Of a DNA stretch of 64,000 bases, positions 30,631 to 40,815 are shown piece after piece. Within the stretch, counting starts at the first letter, position 1; each line of letters opens with the position of its first letter. The DNA comes from Methylobacterium gnaphalii. Its GTDB lineage: Bacteria; Pseudomonadota; Alphaproteobacteria; Rhizobiales; Beijerinckiaceae. The DNA lies in the NCBI RefSeq assembly GCF_007992215.1, contig NZ_BJZV01000001.1, positions 345,597 through 409,596 of the forward strand, written 5' to 3'. The position numbers were made by a program, and so were the translations under genes. The notes below the pieces were generated by a model, which ran no database searches, was not told the origin of the DNA, and saw nothing but the letters and a program-made list of their open reading frames with translations.

Positions 30631-31136
30631 ACCGATGTCCTTATGCGCTTACGCTCGTGGCGTTTCGGGACGGCATATCGGGCGCCGCCGAGCGTAAGCA
30701 AGCGCGTCGGATCGCCCGAACCATCCGATGGGCGACGGGGTCGCTTGCAGGCAACACACGCTGCGGGATGCTCGCCGATACGAAGAGGCCCCGCTCTGGG
30801 GTGAGCGGGGCCGAAGTGGAAGGGAGGAAACGCCCGCCTTGGGCGCATCTCCAGAGGCAAGTCGTGTGCCAAGCCGCGCCGCCGTGCCATTCCAGGACGG
30901 CGTCCGACCAGATCCGTCGCCCCCTCGCGCTATCGCCGGTCGCCTGACGCCGCTGTTGCAGAGATGTTTCGGGACGATCGCGAACGTCGCTTGGAAACTC
31001 TCCGTTAACGATGCCGTGCTGATCTTGGCCCGCACCAAGCCGGGCGGCGCTCTTGTCCGGCGATGTCCCACCGACTGTTCCCATCCGGGCAGCCGGCCGG
31101 GACGACAGCCGCATGGAACCGGACGGGATCTTCCGC
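30631..31136. other. 506-bp non-coding interval
   Basis: No gene is supported here; the longer frames are antisense or low-complexity. A 9-bp perfect hairpin, GGCCCCGCT (30787-30795) and AGCGGGGCC (30804-30812), lies about 160 bp upstream of the Cys-rich gene. The rest may contain promoters for the divergent genes. No repeat from the palindrome families was seen. Confidence 0.45.
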
Positions 31137-31352
31137 ATGAACTCCCGCAGCACCCTGCACACAGGCCGTCCGGCGGAGCTTCGCCCGTCGGCTACGGTGA
31201 TCGCCCTCTCGCAGCCGGCTACGCGCCGCTTCCGGCGCGACCCGTCGGATGCCGAACCCATGGGCCGCATCCTGTTCTTCACCGGTGTCCGCTACGAGCG
31301 GATGCCGGACGTGCAGGAGGAGCCGACGGTCCGGCAGCGCAAGCGCTCGTGA
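31137..31352 (+). CDS. Small hypothetical protein (71 aa) with GRILFFTGVRYER motif
   Basis: Starts at ATG 31137. The first half is polar and basic; the second half carries MGRILFFTGVRYERMPD, a compact motif that looks conserved rather than random, then a basic tail (VRQRKRS). The TGA overlaps the GTG of the next gene in a GTGA arrangement, which supports both being real and coupled. Upstream in-frame starts (31053) exist. Its function is unknown. Confidence 0.55.
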   Translation: MNSRSTLHTGRPAELRPSATVIALSQPATRRFRRDPSDAEPMGRILFFTGVRYERMPDVQEEPTVRQRKRS

Positions 31353-32149
31353 CCACGGCCTTCGATACCACCCTGCCTCGTTTCCTCGCGATCGCCGGCC
31401 TCGCCCTGATCGGCGGCTGTGCCCAGGAAGGTGATTTTGGACGACCGGCGCCCGGCGCCTGGAACACGCTCATCGATTCCACCGGCTCCATCGCGGCCCG
31501 CCTCCGTGACGAGCCGTCCTCGCCGTTCCCGCTCACAGACGATGAGCAGCAGCTCCGCGACCGGGCTTGGCGATTCTTGATGCCGGCGCAGGGACGGGCC
31601 GCCTTCCTCGACGTTCTCGCGAACCTGACGCGCGCCCGCGTGCTGCCGCCGAACTGGCGGGAGTACGATATCGAGGGCTATCACGACGATCTGCTCGCCG
31701 GCTCCTTCCGCTCGCCCGTCTCGCGCTATGCCCGGCTCTCGGATGACGCCACCGCGGATGGCCGGCTGATCCCGCCCTTCGCCGCCTTCGCCGCGCGGGT
31801 GATTGAGGCCGACAAGCTGCGGCTGCACAGTCTGCCCTTCACCCGTAGCCTCAACGACGATGACGTGCGCAACGCTGCCATGCGGGTCGCCGAGAACCGC
31901 TGCCTGATCGCCTGGGTCCGGCTGGAAACCGGCCTGCGCGTCGGCCGCTATCGCTACGCACTCGAACATTTCATCGTCGAGATGCCGGGCCGGGAAGCTG
32001 TCGGCGCCGAGCGCGCCGTGGCCTTTCTCGACGAGCGCCGCCAGATCCTCGCCGGCCTGCTGCCGCCCGAGGCCGAGGCACGCTGTGGCCTCGTCCGGCT
32101 CGAAGCGCCGCTGGTCGGGCTGGCCCCGCCGGTGGTCGCGAAGTACTGA
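31349..32149 (+). CDS. Hypothetical lipoprotein (266 aa)
   Basis: The GTG at 31349 overlaps the previous stop by four bases. A signal segment LPRFLAIAGLALIGGC ends in a good lipobox (IGG before Cys), so it should be lipid-anchored in the envelope and would be a client of the Lol system also encoded here. The mature part has DDEQQLRDRAWRFLMPAQ and a helical body including AAMRVAENRCLIAWVRLETGLRVGRYRYALEHFIVEMPG. It matches a commonly hypothetical alphaproteobacterial lipoprotein; no named domain is recognised. rnhA starts 39 bp downstream. Confidence 0.8.
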   Translation: MTTAFDTTLPRFLAIAGLALIGGCAQEGDFGRPAPGAWNTLIDSTGSIAARLRDEPSSPFPLTDDEQQLRDRAWRFLMPAQGRAAFLDVLANLTRARVLPPNWREYDIEGYHDDLLAGSFRSPVSRYARLSDDATADGRLIPPFAAFAARVIEADKLRLHSLPFTRSLNDDDVRNAAMRVAENRCLIAWVRLETGLRVGRYRYALEHFIVEMPGREAVGAERAVAFLDERRQILAGLLPPEAEARCGLVRLEAPLVGLAPPVVAKY

Positions 32150-32188
32150 AGCCCTCCGCCGGCCGATTCCCGATCTTCGAGACCAGAC

Positions 32189-32872
32189 ATGCGAACCATC
32201 GTCTATGCCGACGGGGGCTGCGACCCCAATCCCGGTCCCGGCGGCTGGGGGGTCGTCATCCAGGCGCCCGACGGCCCGGTCGAGCTGCATGGCGGCGAAC
32301 TCGTCACCACGAACAACCGCATGGAGCTGACTGCGGCGATTTCCGCGCTCGAATATTTCCCGGAGGGCGCGGCGGTCGAGATGCGCTGCGACAGCCAGTA
32401 TGTCGTGAAATCCGTCACCGAGTGGATTCCGGGCTGGAAGCGGCGCGGCTGGCGGACCGCGAGTGGCCCGGTGAAGAACGTCGATCTGATGGAGCGGCTC
32501 GATGCGCTCGCCCGCACCCGCGACGTGCGTTGGACCTGGGTGCGCGGCCATTCCGGCGAGGCGGGTAACGAGCGGGCCGACCGGCTTGCTGCCCTCGGCC
32601 GGCGCATGGCGCTCGGCTTGCCCGCGACGGAAGAGGAGGCGCGGCCCGGAAAGCGGCCGGCCGCGACGGCGGCGGCCTCTGCCACAGCGATGATGGTTGA
32701 TGCCGAATTGGCGGCCCGGATTGCGCAAGCCGCCGAGCGGGCCGGTCTTCCTCAGGAGGCGTTTGTCGAGGAGGCGCTGCGGTTCGCCCTCGAACTCGGC
32801 CCGGAACGGGTCGCGCGCATCCGCAAGGAGGTCGCGCTGGAGAGCGCGCAGCCGTCCGGCCAGCTGCTCTGA
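32189..32872 (+). CDS. rnhA: Ribonuclease HI with C-terminal extension
   Basis: This 227-residue enzyme removes RNA from RNA-DNA hybrids. Catalytic residues are visible: D8 in [16 protein letters not shown]46 in [10 protein letters not shown]68 in RCDSQYV and the final Asp in [15 protein letters not shown]. The RNase H core ends near residue 150. The last about 75 residues form an unusual extension: a Pro/Ala/Arg linker, then a helical segment ([40 protein letters not shown]). Typical RNase HI is about 150-160 residues. The gene runs just ahead of the DNA glycosylase. Confidence 0.95.
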   Translation: MRTIVYADGGCDPNPGPGGWGVVIQAPDGPVELHGGELVTTNNRMELTAAISALEYFPEGAAVEMRCDSQYVVKSVTEWIPGWKRRGWRTASGPVKNVDLMERLDALARTRDVRWTWVRGHSGEAGNERADRLAALGRRMALGLPATEEEARPGKRPAATAAASATAMMVDAELAARIAQAAERAGLPQEAFVEEALRFALELGPERVARIRKEVALESAQPSGQLL

Positions 32873-32880
32873 CCACCGGC

Positions 32881-33438
32881 GTGAGCCCAGGCTTCTTCCA
32901 CCGGCCGGCGGCAGAGGTTGCGGCGGACCTAATCGGCCACACACTCCTGGTCGGGGGCGTCGGCGGCATCGTCGTCGAGACCGAGGCCTATGACCGGGAC
33001 GACCCAGCCTCGCACAGTTTCACGGGGCCGACCCGACGCAATGCGAGAATGTTCGGCCCGCCCGGCCACGCCTATGTCTATCGCTCCTACGGCCTGCACT
33101 GGTGCCTGAACCTCGTCTGCGAGCCGGGCAGCGCCGTGCTGTTGCGCGCCATCGAGCCGACCGATGGCCTGGACGTGATGCGGGAGCGCAGGGGCCTGAG
33201 CGATCCGCGGCTGCTCTGCGCCGGGCCCGGCCGGCTGTCGCAGGCGCTCGGCGTCACCCTGGCGCAGGACGGGTCGCCGCTCGACCGCGCGCCTTTCACG
33301 TGGCGTCGGCCGGCAGCACCCGTGGTCGTCGAGGCGGGCAGGCGCATCGGCATCAGCCGCGGGGTTGAGACGCCCTGGCGTTTCCTGCTCGCCGGCTCGC
33401 GCTTCGTCAGCAGGCCGCTGCCGCGGATGAAGGCTTGA
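32881..33438 (+). CDS. DNA-3-methyladenine glycosylase (Mpg/AAG family)
   Basis: This 185-residue base-excision enzyme removes alkylated purines. It opens [18 protein letters not shown] and has the catalytic glutamate in [21 protein letters not shown], followed by [23 protein letters not shown] and [14 protein letters not shown], all diagnostic of the AAG fold. It starts at a GTG at 32881, eight bases after the rnhA stop, so it is probably cotranscribed with rnhA. Length is slightly below the usual 190-200. Confidence 0.95.
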   Translation: MSPGFFHRPAAEVAADLIGHTLLVGGVGGIVVETEAYDRDDPASHSFTGPTRRNARMFGPPGHAYVYRSYGLHWCLNLVCEPGSAVLLRAIEPTDGLDVMRERRGLSDPRLLCAGPGRLSQALGVTLAQDGSPLDRAPFTWRRPAAPVVVEAGRRIGISRGVETPWRFLLAGSRFVSRPLPRMKA

Positions 33439-33441
33439 GCC

Positions 33442-34056
33442 TCAACCGCCCGGCTTGGCATCCGGGCCGGTCGGCTCGTCCGGCGCGTCGATCGAGCAGG
33501 ACACGGCGTCGACCGCCTCGTTGGCCATGGCGTTCTGGCTCGGCAGGCCGGCGATCACCCGCACCACCGCGAAGCCCTCTCGATCGGGCGCTATGATGCG
33601 CACGTCGCGGTTGACCTGGTTCTCGTCCGCCGAGGCCAGGGCCTCGTCGAACTGGGCGCGCGTCATGATCACGAGGTCGAGGGAGCCGCGCACCGCTGCC
33701 TGATCGGTCACGGCGTAGAACGCGCCCTTCCGATTGTGCACGGCGATCGACAGGTTCAGCGACGAGACTCGCGCCGAGACGCGCATCGGGCCGTCCTCGA
33801 GATCGTAGGCGCAGACGCCGACGGCCACCGCCGGGTCGGGCACCGGGAGCCATTCCTCCGGCGGCGCGGGCGTTCCGGCCACGGCGAGGCTGTGGATGCG
33901 CAGGGGATGGTCGAGGCTCTCGCTCTTGCGGGCCTGGGAGAAGGCATCCCCTTCCGCGAAATAGGGGATCGCCCGGACCGTCACGATGTGGACGATGCCG
34001 GCGAGCACCAGCGCGCACAGGGTCGCCAGGATGAAGCGGCTGCGGGTGCTCATCAT
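33442..34056 (-). CDS. DUF1254-type membrane-anchored protein
   Basis: A 204-residue protein with an N-terminal membrane anchor (FILATLCALVLAGIVHIVTV) and a soluble periplasmic part (AGTPAPPEEWLPVPDPAVAVGVCAYDL and GSLDLVIMTRAQFDEALAS). The neighbour upstream is a DUF1214 protein, and the two families commonly occur together. Its start overlaps the end of that gene; the ATGATGA there allows starts at 34062, 34056 or 34053, and 34056 is used here. Function unknown; pairing suggests a two-part envelope protein. Confidence 0.75.
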   Translation of the reverse strand: MMSTRSRFILATLCALVLAGIVHIVTVRAIPYFAEGDAFSQARKSESLDHPLRIHSLAVAGTPAPPEEWLPVPDPAVAVGVCAYDLEDGPMRVSARVSSLNLSIAVHNRKGAFYAVTDQAAVRGSLDLVIMTRAQFDEALASADENQVNRDVRIIAPDREGFAVVRVIAGLPSQNAMANEAVDAVSCSIDAPDEPTGPDAKPGG

Positions 34057-34781
34057 TTGCATCCGAGGCGCGTGATCGCCGGCACTGTATTGCGGTCGAG
34101 GCTGCCGACGCTCGCCGCGACCGGCGTGTCGTAGAGCCGCAGCGCCAGGCGCACCGGGCCGCTCGGGCGCGGCATCGGCAGCCAGTTTCCGCTCTGGACC
34201 TCCTTGGCGATCGTGATGACGAAGCGGTCATCCGCCTCGCGCAGGATCTCGGTGGAGGTGAAGGCCTCGCGCACGGGCCTGGCTGCCGGATCGACCGCGC
34301 CGCGCCCGCCGATCGTCAGCGTCCAGGCCCGCGCCGGGGGAACGGCGCCGCCGACGGCGTAGGTACAGGACGCATCGAGGCGGCGGCCGTCATCATCCGT
34401 CGCGGCCGTCAGCAGCAGGCCTTCGCCAATCGCGAGGGGGATCTCGCCACGCCGCGCATTCACGGCGCGCGAATAGGGATCGGCATCGACCGAGCCGGTC
34501 TTCGCCCAGGCCGTCCAGGCACCGATCGTGGTGCCGCCGACCGGATAGCCGCCGCTGGTCGCGAAATCGGCGCTCGCCAAGCCGAGGGCCGCGCCGAGCG
34601 CGAGCGCGTAGAGCACGAAGCCGGTCCGCGACGTCCGGCGCAGAAAACCGCCCAGCGCGCCGCTGATCCGGGCGCCACGCGCGCCGAGCGACTCGTCCGC
34701 CCCTTTCGGCGTGCGCCTGGTGCGCGGGATGATCGCGCCGAACATGATGCGGGTGCGTGCGTTCACGGATGGCCGGCTCAC
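34053..34781 (-). CDS. DUF1214 domain-containing membrane protein
   Basis: A 242-residue protein: a basic cytoplasmic N-terminus (about 55 residues), one transmembrane helix (FVLYALALGAALGLASADF), and a DUF1214-type periplasmic domain with GGYPVGGTTIGAWTAWAKTGS, DADPYSRAVNARRGEIPLA and LDASCTYAVGG. The GTG at 34781 overlaps the PBP1A stop by four bases (GTGA); an internal ATG 12 codons later is possible. The overlap implies it is translated with PBP1A, pointing to an envelope role. Function otherwise unknown. Confidence 0.82.
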   Translation of the reverse strand: MSRPSVNARTRIMFGAIIPRTRRTPKGADESLGARGARISGALGGFLRRTSRTGFVLYALALGAALGLASADFATSGGYPVGGTTIGAWTAWAKTGSVDADPYSRAVNARRGEIPLAIGEGLLLTAATDDDGRRLDASCTYAVGGAVPPARAWTLTIGGRGAVDPAARPVREAFTSTEILREADDRFVITIAKEVQSGNWLPMPRPSGPVRLALRLYDTPVAASVGSLDRNTVPAITRLGCK

Positions 34782-37066
34782 GGCGTTCCGAAGCGGCCGC
34801 CCTGGGCCACATCGATGGGAGAGCGGGCCGGCGTGACGGCTCCGGACTTGAGCGGCTTGGCCTGATCCGGCTTCGCAGCCGCCTCACCGCCGTCGATCGA
34901 GCGGAACAGCCCGTTGATGCCCGACATCACCTCGAAGGAGCGCCGCGACAGCTTGCCCGCCGCGCTCGCCGCCGCATTGATCGGCGCCGGACCCGGTGCC
35001 GTCTGGGCGACCTGGGCGGGCTTCGACCGTTCGTCGAGGCCTGGCAAAGGCTTAACCTCAATCCCCTGATGGGCCGGCTCCATGATCTCGTGCCATGTCA
35101 TCGCGGGAAGCGAACCGCCGGTCATCTTGTTCGTCGTGCTGTGATCGTCGTTGCCGAACCAGACCGCACCGACAAGCGCGCCGGTATAGCCGACGAACCA
35201 GGCGTCGCGGTAATTATTGGTGGTGCCAGTCTTGCCCGCGACCTTCCAGCCCTCGATTTGAGCTTTCCGGGCGGTGCCCTCCTCGACCACTTTGTTCAGC
35301 ATATAGTTCATGTCGGCGGTGACCTTGCTCGACAATACCTGCGGAGCGGGTTCGTCGCTGCGGCGGTAGATCACCTCTCCGCTCGAATTCTTGATCTCGG
35401 TCGCTGCGAAGGCCCTGGCATAGCGGCCACCATTGGCGAAGACGGCGAAGCCCGAGGCTTGGTCCAGCACCGTGATGTCGTCGGCGCCGATCGGCATCGA
35501 CACCGTGTCCGGCAGCGGTGAGAGCACGCCCATGGCCTTGGCCGTCTCGGCGATCTTGTCGCGCCCGGCCTTGGCGGCCTTCCACTCGTTGGTGATGCCC
35601 ATGCCCTTGCCGAGGGCGATCGAGATCTTGATCGGGATCGTGTTGATCGACTTCGCCACGGCGAGCCACATCGGCTGGCGGCCGGAATAGGATCGTCCGT
35701 AGTTCTGCGGGCACCAGTTGCCGACACAGACCGGCGAATCGACCACCGTCGTCTCCGGCTTGAACAGGCCGGAGGAGAGCGCCGCCGCGTAGACGTAGGG
35801 TTTGAACGACGAGCCGGGCTGGCGCAGCGCGTCGACGGCTCGGTTGAACTGACTCTCGCCGTAATCGGCGCCGCCGACCATGGCCCGCACGCCGCCATCC
35901 GGATCGGTGATCACCACACCGGCCTCGTCGACATCGTAGCTGTCGCCGAAGCGGCGCAGGATGTTCTCGACCGCTTGATCCGCGCTCTTCTGGATGCGGA
36001 TGTCCAGGGCGGTCTTCACCGTAAGCACCCGGTCGTTCTTCAGCTTGCCTGCGTCGGCCAGCCGCTTCACCTCGGTGAAGGCCCAGTCGAGATAGTAATC
36101 GGCCGTGACGTCCTTGGCGCGCACGACCGGCGTCGCCGGGTTGCGCAACGCCGTCTGGATCTGGCCCTCGGTGACGAACCCGGCCTCGACCATGTTGTGC
36201 AGCACATCGACGGCGCGGCTGCGAGCGGCCGGCAGATTGACGTTGGGCGAGTATTTCGTTGGCGCCTTGAACAGGCCGGCGAGCATCGCTGCCTCGGCCA
36301 GCGTCACGTCTTGCAGGCGCTTGCCGAAATAATAGTCGGCCGCCGCCACCGCGCCGAAAGTGCCGCCGCCCATATAGGCGCGGTCGAGGTAGAGCTTCAA
36401 AATCTCGTTCTTGGTGAGATGGTTCTCGAGCCAGAAGGCAAGGAACGCCTCGTTGATCTTGCGCTCCAGTGAGCGCTCGTTGGACAGGAAAAGGTTCTTG
36501 GCGAGCTGCTGCGTCAGCGTCGAGCCGCCCTGCACGTTGCCCTTGCCGCTCGAATTGGAGACGAGCGCACGCGCGGTACCGATCGGGTCGATGCCGTAAT
36601 GCTCGTAGAAGCGCCGATCCTCAGTGGACAGCAGCGCCTTGATCATCAGGTCCGGGAAGTCGTTGAGCTTCAGCGAGTCGTCGTGCTTGATGCCGCGCCG
36701 CCCGACCTCGTTGCCATAGCGGTCGAGGAAGGTAACGGCGAGGTCCTGCTCCTTCAGCCAGCCCTGCTCGCTGGTCAGATTGAAGGCCGATTGCGCGAGG
36801 AAGAGCACGAACAGGGCGCCGGCCGCACCGATGGTTGCCGCCTCGCTCGTCAGATCCAGCACGAAGCGCTTCCAGCCTCTAAAGGCGAAGACCGCCATAC
36901 GCTCGCGAAAGCGCTCATAGGACTCGCCCGAGGAGCGACCGGACTCGTACAGGCTAGCATTGACCCAGGCGTCGAAGGCGAGGGCCGCGCGGCTGATCCG
37001 GGTCTTGATCGCGGTGAGGCTGGGCAGGCGCACGGCTTTGTCCGGTTCCTCGGATGACCCGGTCAT
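34778..37066 (-). CDS. Penicillin-binding protein 1A (bifunctional transglycosylase/transpeptidase)
   Basis: This 762-residue peptidoglycan synthase has an N-terminal cytoplasmic part with a membrane anchor near residues 75-95 ([17 protein letters not shown]). The glycosyltransferase domain follows with the catalytic glutamate in [30 protein letters not shown] and [11 protein letters not shown]. The transpeptidase domain shows the active serine in [26 protein letters not shown] (SxN) and [19 protein letters not shown] (KTG). The C-terminal tail is Ala/Pro-rich. The start overlaps nothing; the end overlaps the DUF1214 gene. This is a class A PBP of the 1A branch by motif order. Confidence 0.95.
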   Translation of the reverse strand: MTGSSEEPDKAVRLPSLTAIKTRISRAALAFDAWVNASLYESGRSSGESYERFRERMAVFAFRGWKRFVLDLTSEAATIGAAGALFVLFLAQSAFNLTSEQGWLKEQDLAVTFLDRYGNEVGRRGIKHDDSLKLNDFPDLMIKALLSTEDRRFYEHYGIDPIGTARALVSNSSGKGNVQGGSTLTQQLAKNLFLSNERSLERKINEAFLAFWLENHLTKNEILKLYLDRAYMGGGTFGAVAAADYYFGKRLQDVTLAEAAMLAGLFKAPTKYSPNVNLPAARSRAVDVLHNMVEAGFVTEGQIQTALRNPATPVVRAKDVTADYYLDWAFTEVKRLADAGKLKNDRVLTVKTALDIRIQKSADQAVENILRRFGDSYDVDEAGVVITDPDGGVRAMVGGADYGESQFNRAVDALRQPGSSFKPYVYAAALSSGLFKPETTVVDSPVCVGNWCPQNYGRSYSGRQPMWLAVAKSINTIPIKISIALGKGMGITNEWKAAKAGRDKIAETAKAMGVLSPLPDTVSMPIGADDITVLDQASGFAVFANGGRYARAFAATEIKNSSGEVIYRRSDEPAPQVLSSKVTADMNYMLNKVVEEGTARKAQIEGWKVAGKTGTTNNYRDAWFVGYTGALVGAVWFGNDDHSTTNKMTGGSLPAMTWHEIMEPAHQGIEVKPLPGLDERSKPAQVAQTAPGPAPINAAASAAGKLSRRSFEVMSGINGLFRSIDGGEAAAKPDQAKPLKSGAVTPARSPIDVAQGGRFGTP

Positions 37067-37306
37067 GAGCTGGCCAGGCGCGCTGAGGGCGCTGGGCCGA
37101 ACCCGACAGACGTTCTTGTATCAAGCCTCGCGACCCTGCGCGAGGTTCGCGATCGCCTCACTAACGCCTGGAAACGCGGCTTGGCCGCGTCGACGCTCGG
37201 AAAGCTCTCGTTAACCTTGACGTTGGAATGGGGCGGCCAGGTGACCGCGGCCTGCGCGGCATCGGCAGCCCTTGCCTCATGGATCTGCCTGCGGCACGAG
37301 CACACA

Positions 37307-37771
37307 ATGGCGCAGATCGGTCAGCCCCCTTTCTGGCGAACCAAGTCCCTCGACGAGATGACCTCGGCCGAGTGGGAGAGCCTGTGCGACGGCTGTGGGC
37401 GCTGCTGTCTGCTCAAGCTCGAAGACGACGACACCGGCGAGATTCACCACACCGATATCGGCTGCACGCTGCTCGACGCGCATGCCTGTCGCTGCCGCGA
37501 CTACCGCAACCGCGCCAAGCGGGTGCCGGATTGCGTACGTCTGACGCCTGACGCCGTACGCGAGATCCCCTGGCTGCCGCCAACTTGCGCCTATCGGCTC
37601 GTGCGCGAGGGCCGGGATCTGCTGCCCTGGCATCCACTGGTGACGGGGCGCAGGGCGAGCGTTCACGAGGCCGGCATCTCGGTACGCGGGCGTGTTTCGG
37701 GGAACGAGGAAGAGTTCACCGAGGACGAACTCGTCGACCGCATCGTGCCCTGGCCTGGCGAGACCGTTTGA
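37307..37771 (+). CDS. YcgN family cysteine cluster protein (UPF0260)
   Basis: A 154-residue protein beginning [20 protein letters not shown], the characteristic UPF0260/YcgN start with FW..K.L..M. The cysteine cluster CDGCGRCC, followed by further Cys in [16 protein letters not shown], could bind a metal or iron-sulphur cluster. A C-terminal [21 protein letters not shown] matches the family. Biochemical function is unknown. The ATG at 37307 fits the family length. The next gene starts about 145 bp later on the same strand. Confidence 0.93.
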   Translation: MAQIGQPPFWRTKSLDEMTSAEWESLCDGCGRCCLLKLEDDDTGEIHHTDIGCTLLDAHACRCRDYRNRAKRVPDCVRLTPDAVREIPWLPPTCAYRLVREGRDLLPWHPLVTGRRASVHEAGISVRGRVSGNEEEFTEDELVDRIVPWPGETV

Positions 37772-37915
37772 GCACGAACCAGTGTTGTTGGCACGAAGCC
37801 CGAGCGTTCCTTGTCTTGATCACATCGGACGAGCACGGCACAGGTGTGTTCGGTTTGCCCGCTCTCACGGATCGTCGATCGGGCGTAGCGTTGTGCAGGG
37901 CAGGATCGTTTCGAC

Positions 37916-39145
37916 GTGAGTGAGACTGCAAGGCCGTCCCCCTCGGAGCACGCACGGACCGGCGCCGTCTCTCCCGGACCGGTCTTCGACCGCTACGAAG
38001 CACTGGTGCGCTCAGGCGCAATTGAAAAGGACCCTGCTCAGCTTCATCTGGTCAAGGCGCTCGACAGGCTGCTTCTCGATCTCGATCGCCGCAAGCGCGC
38101 GAGCAAGGGCAGTGCGCTCGGCTGGCTGTTCAGGCGCAACGAGGACGATGCGGGGCCAGTGAAGGGCCTCTATGTCTGGGGCTCGGTCGGCCGCGGCAAG
38201 ACCATGCTGATGGACCTGTTCCACGAAGCCGCGCCGTCGCCAAAGCGGCGCATCCACTTTCACGGCTTCATGGCAGACGTGCACGAGCGCATCCACGCTC
38301 ACCGGCAGGCAGTGAAGGCCGGCACAGCCAAGGGCGACGATCCGATTCCGCCCGTCGCGGACGCGCTGGCAGCCGAGGCGACTTTGCTCTGCTTCGACGA
38401 GTTCACCGTGACCGACATCGCCGACGCAATGCTGCTTGGCCGTCTATTCGGCGCTCTGTTCAAGCGCGGCGTGACGGTGGTGGCCACCTCGAACGTCGAG
38501 CCGGACAGGCTCTACGAGGGCGGTCTGAACCGGGCGCTGTTCCTGCCCTTCATCGCTGTACTGCGGGAGCGGGTCACGGTGATGCGGCTTGATTCCCGCA
38601 CGGATTTCCGCCTCGAAAAGCTTGGCGGCAGCTCGGTCTACCACCTCATCTGGGAGGGTGGGGCGGAGGAGGCCCTCGACCAGGCCTTCAAGGCACTTAC
38701 CGGCAAGGCTAAAGGGCAGCCCGGCTTAGTACGGGTGAAGGGCCGCGAGGTTTCCGTGCCGGAAGAGGCGGGCGGCGTAGCGCGCTTCAGCTTTGCAGAT
38801 CTCTGCGCGCGGCCGCTTGGTGCCTCCGACTACATGGCGATCGCCAGCACCTTCCATACGGTGATCGTCTCAGGGATTCCGGTGATAAGCCCCGAGACCC
38901 GCAACGAGGCCAAGCGCTTCATCACGCTGATCGACACGCTGTATGATGCGCACGTGAAGCTGATCGCCTCCGCCGCGGCAGATGCAACGGATCTTTACAC
39001 CGGCACCGAGGGCCGCGAGGCCTTCGAGTTCGAGCGCACGGCCTCGCGGCTCATCGAGATGCGATCGAGCGAATACCTCGGATTGCCGCATGGCGGCGGC
39101 AATTCCGAGGCATCGGGATCGAGCAGCGGACTGGTAGAGACGTAG
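37916..39145 (+). CDS. zapE: AFG1/ZapE-family ATPase
   Basis: This 409-residue P-loop ATPase of the AFG1 family matches ZapE, a cell-division factor in bacteria. Walker A is GLYVWGSVGRGKTMLMDLF, Walker B is LLCFDEFTVTDIADA, and VHERIHAHR and LEKLGGSSVYHL fit the family. The sensor region ATSNVEPDRLYEGGLNR is also present. It starts at GTG 37916. In alphaproteobacteria this gene often precedes mdh or suc genes; here the suc locus lies convergently downstream, which is consistent with that order. Confidence 0.93.
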   Translation: MSETARPSPSEHARTGAVSPGPVFDRYEALVRSGAIEKDPAQLHLVKALDRLLLDLDRRKRASKGSALGWLFRRNEDDAGPVKGLYVWGSVGRGKTMLMDLFHEAAPSPKRRIHFHGFMADVHERIHAHRQAVKAGTAKGDDPIPPVADALAAEATLLCFDEFTVTDIADAMLLGRLFGALFKRGVTVVATSNVEPDRLYEGGLNRALFLPFIAVLRERVTVMRLDSRTDFRLEKLGGSSVYHLIWEGGAEEALDQAFKALTGKAKGQPGLVRVKGREVSVPEEAGGVARFSFADLCARPLGASDYMAIASTFHTVIVSGIPVISPETRNEAKRFITLIDTLYDAHVKLIASAAADATDLYTGTEGREAFEFERTASRLIEMRSSEYLGLPHGGGNSEASGSSSGLVET

Positions 39146-39165
39146 TTTTTTGCGCCCTGTCCGTC

Positions 39166-39303
39166 GTCATTCGGGGTCTCGCCGCAGGCGAGTACCCGAA
39201 TTCTACCTATGATGCTCACGCTTGCCGTCACGGCTAGTCATGGATCTTACGCCTCTCGCGCGCCTTTGGATCCGCGTTCCGCCGCGCGCCGCCTGAATGA
39301 CGG
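39166..39303. repeat. Degenerate extragenic palindrome, GTCATTCCGGG-related
   Basis: The left end GTCATTCGGGGTCTCGCC (39166-39183) can fold with GGCGAGTACCCGAAT (39187-39201). The right end carries CTGAATGACG near 39294-39303, reminiscent of the CCGGAATGAC arm. It separates the convergent zapE and lpd genes. It looks like a worn copy of the element at 3816-3939. Confidence 0.5.
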
Positions 39304-39305
39304 CG

Positions 39306-40712
39306 TCAAATATGGATAGCGCGCTTGTCGACGGCGAGCGCAGCTTCCTTCACGGCCTCGGTCAGGGTCGGGTGGGCGTGGCAGGTCCGGGCGATGTCTT
39401 CGGCGGAAGCAGAAAATTCCATGGCCACCGCAACCTCGGCGATGAGGTTGCCGGCATCGGCGCCGACGATGTGGACGCCGAGCACCTTATCCGTCTGGGC
39501 GTCTGCCAGGATCTTCACGAAGCCGTCTGTGGTGCCGTTGGCCTTAGCGCGGCCGTTGGCGGTGAAGGGGAACTTGCCGACGTTGTAGGCGGTCGCGTCC
39601 TTCTTCAGTTCCTCCTCGGTGCGACCGACCGAGGCGACCTCTGGGAAGGTGTAGACCACGTTCGGGATCACGCCATAATTCACATGGCCCGACTGGCCAG
39701 CCAAGATCTCGGCCAGCGCCACACCCTCGTCCTCGGCCTTGTGGGCGAGCATCGGCCCGGCGATCACGTCTCCGATGGCATAAATGCCGGTCACGTTGGT
39801 GGCGTAGTGGCTGTCGGTCTGGACACGGCCACGGTTGTCGAGCTGCACGCCAACGGTTTCCAGGCCGAGCCCCTGCGTGTAGGGCACGCGCCCGATCGCC
39901 ACGAGCACGACGTCGGCCTTGAGGGTCTCGGCTTCGCCGCCGGCAGCCGGCTCAACAGTGACGGTCGCGCCGGATTTTCCGACCTCGACGCCGGTCACCT
40001 TCGAGGACAGCTTGAAGGCGATGCCCTGCTTTGTGAGGATCTTCTGGAACTGCTTGCCGACTTCGCCATCCATGCCGGGCAGGACGCGGTCGAGATATTC
40101 GACGACAATCACCTCGGCACCGAGGCGGCGCCAGACCGAGCCGAGTTCGAGGCCGATCACGCCCGCACCAATAACCAGAAGCTTCTTTGGCACCTTGGGG
40201 AGCTCAAGCGCGCCCGTCGAAGAGACGATGACCTTCTCGTCGATCTCGACGCCGGGGAGCCGCGCCACATCCGAGCCGGTGGCGATGACGATGTTCTTCG
40301 CCTCTAGGAGATGATTGCCGCCATCCTTGGAGACGACCTCGACGCGGCCGGCGCCTGCGATGCGGCCTGTGCCGTGGTAGGCATCGATCTTGTTCTTCTT
40401 CAGCAGGAACTCGACGCCCTTGGTGTTGCCGTCGACGCCGCCCTGCTTGAATGCCTGCATCTTGGCGAGATCGAGCTTCGGCGTTCCAACCTGAATGCCG
40501 AGATCCGCGAAATGATGGTTGGCCTCCTCGAAGGCCTCGGAGGCGTGAAGGAGGGCCTTCGACGGGATGCAGCCCACATTGAGGCAGGTGCCGCCATGGG
40601 TGGCGCGCTTCTCGACGACGGCGGTCTTCAGGCCGAGCTGCGCGGCGCGAATGGCACAGACATAGCCGCCAGGGCCGGTGCCGATGACGACGAGATCGTA
40701 GCTGCTGCTCAT
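39306..40712 (-). CDS. lpd: Dihydrolipoyl dehydrogenase (E3)
   Basis: This 468-residue flavoprotein re-oxidises the lipoyl arm of 2-oxoglutarate dehydrogenase (and possibly other 2-oxoacid dehydrogenases). The FAD-binding [17 protein letters not shown] opens the protein. The redox disulphide is in [16 protein letters not shown], near residue 45. NAD-binding [17 protein letters not shown] follows, and the C-terminal [13 protein letters not shown] carries the active-site His-Glu. It is the last gene of the locus mdh-sucCDAB-SDR-lpd. Confidence 0.97.
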   Translation of the reverse strand: MSSSYDLVVIGTGPGGYVCAIRAAQLGLKTAVVEKRATHGGTCLNVGCIPSKALLHASEAFEEANHHFADLGIQVGTPKLDLAKMQAFKQGGVDGNTKGVEFLLKKNKIDAYHGTGRIAGAGRVEVVSKDGGNHLLEAKNIVIATGSDVARLPGVEIDEKVIVSSTGALELPKVPKKLLVIGAGVIGLELGSVWRRLGAEVIVVEYLDRVLPGMDGEVGKQFQKILTKQGIAFKLSSKVTGVEVGKSGATVTVEPAAGGEAETLKADVVLVAIGRVPYTQGLGLETVGVQLDNRGRVQTDSHYATNVTGIYAIGDVIAGPMLAHKAEDEGVALAEILAGQSGHVNYGVIPNVVYTFPEVASVGRTEEELKKDATAYNVGKFPFTANGRAKANGTTDGFVKILADAQTDKVLGVHIVGADAGNLIAEVAVAMEFSASAEDIARTCHAHPTLTEAVKEAALAVDKRAIHI

Positions 40713-40815
40713 GATGGGCGGATCCTAGGTTCGGTTCGGCGCGGAGCCGGACTCAAGGCGGGAATCTGCGGGGGCGCTTCGAAGGCGAGACGACGGGGCA
40801 TCGGGGACGGGACGG

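Noticed and set aside
30641..31282. A 213-codon minus-strand frame overlapping the small 31137 gene.
   Set aside because: No domain, Arg/Ser-rich composition, and it covers the plus-strand gene supported by its GTGA overlap.
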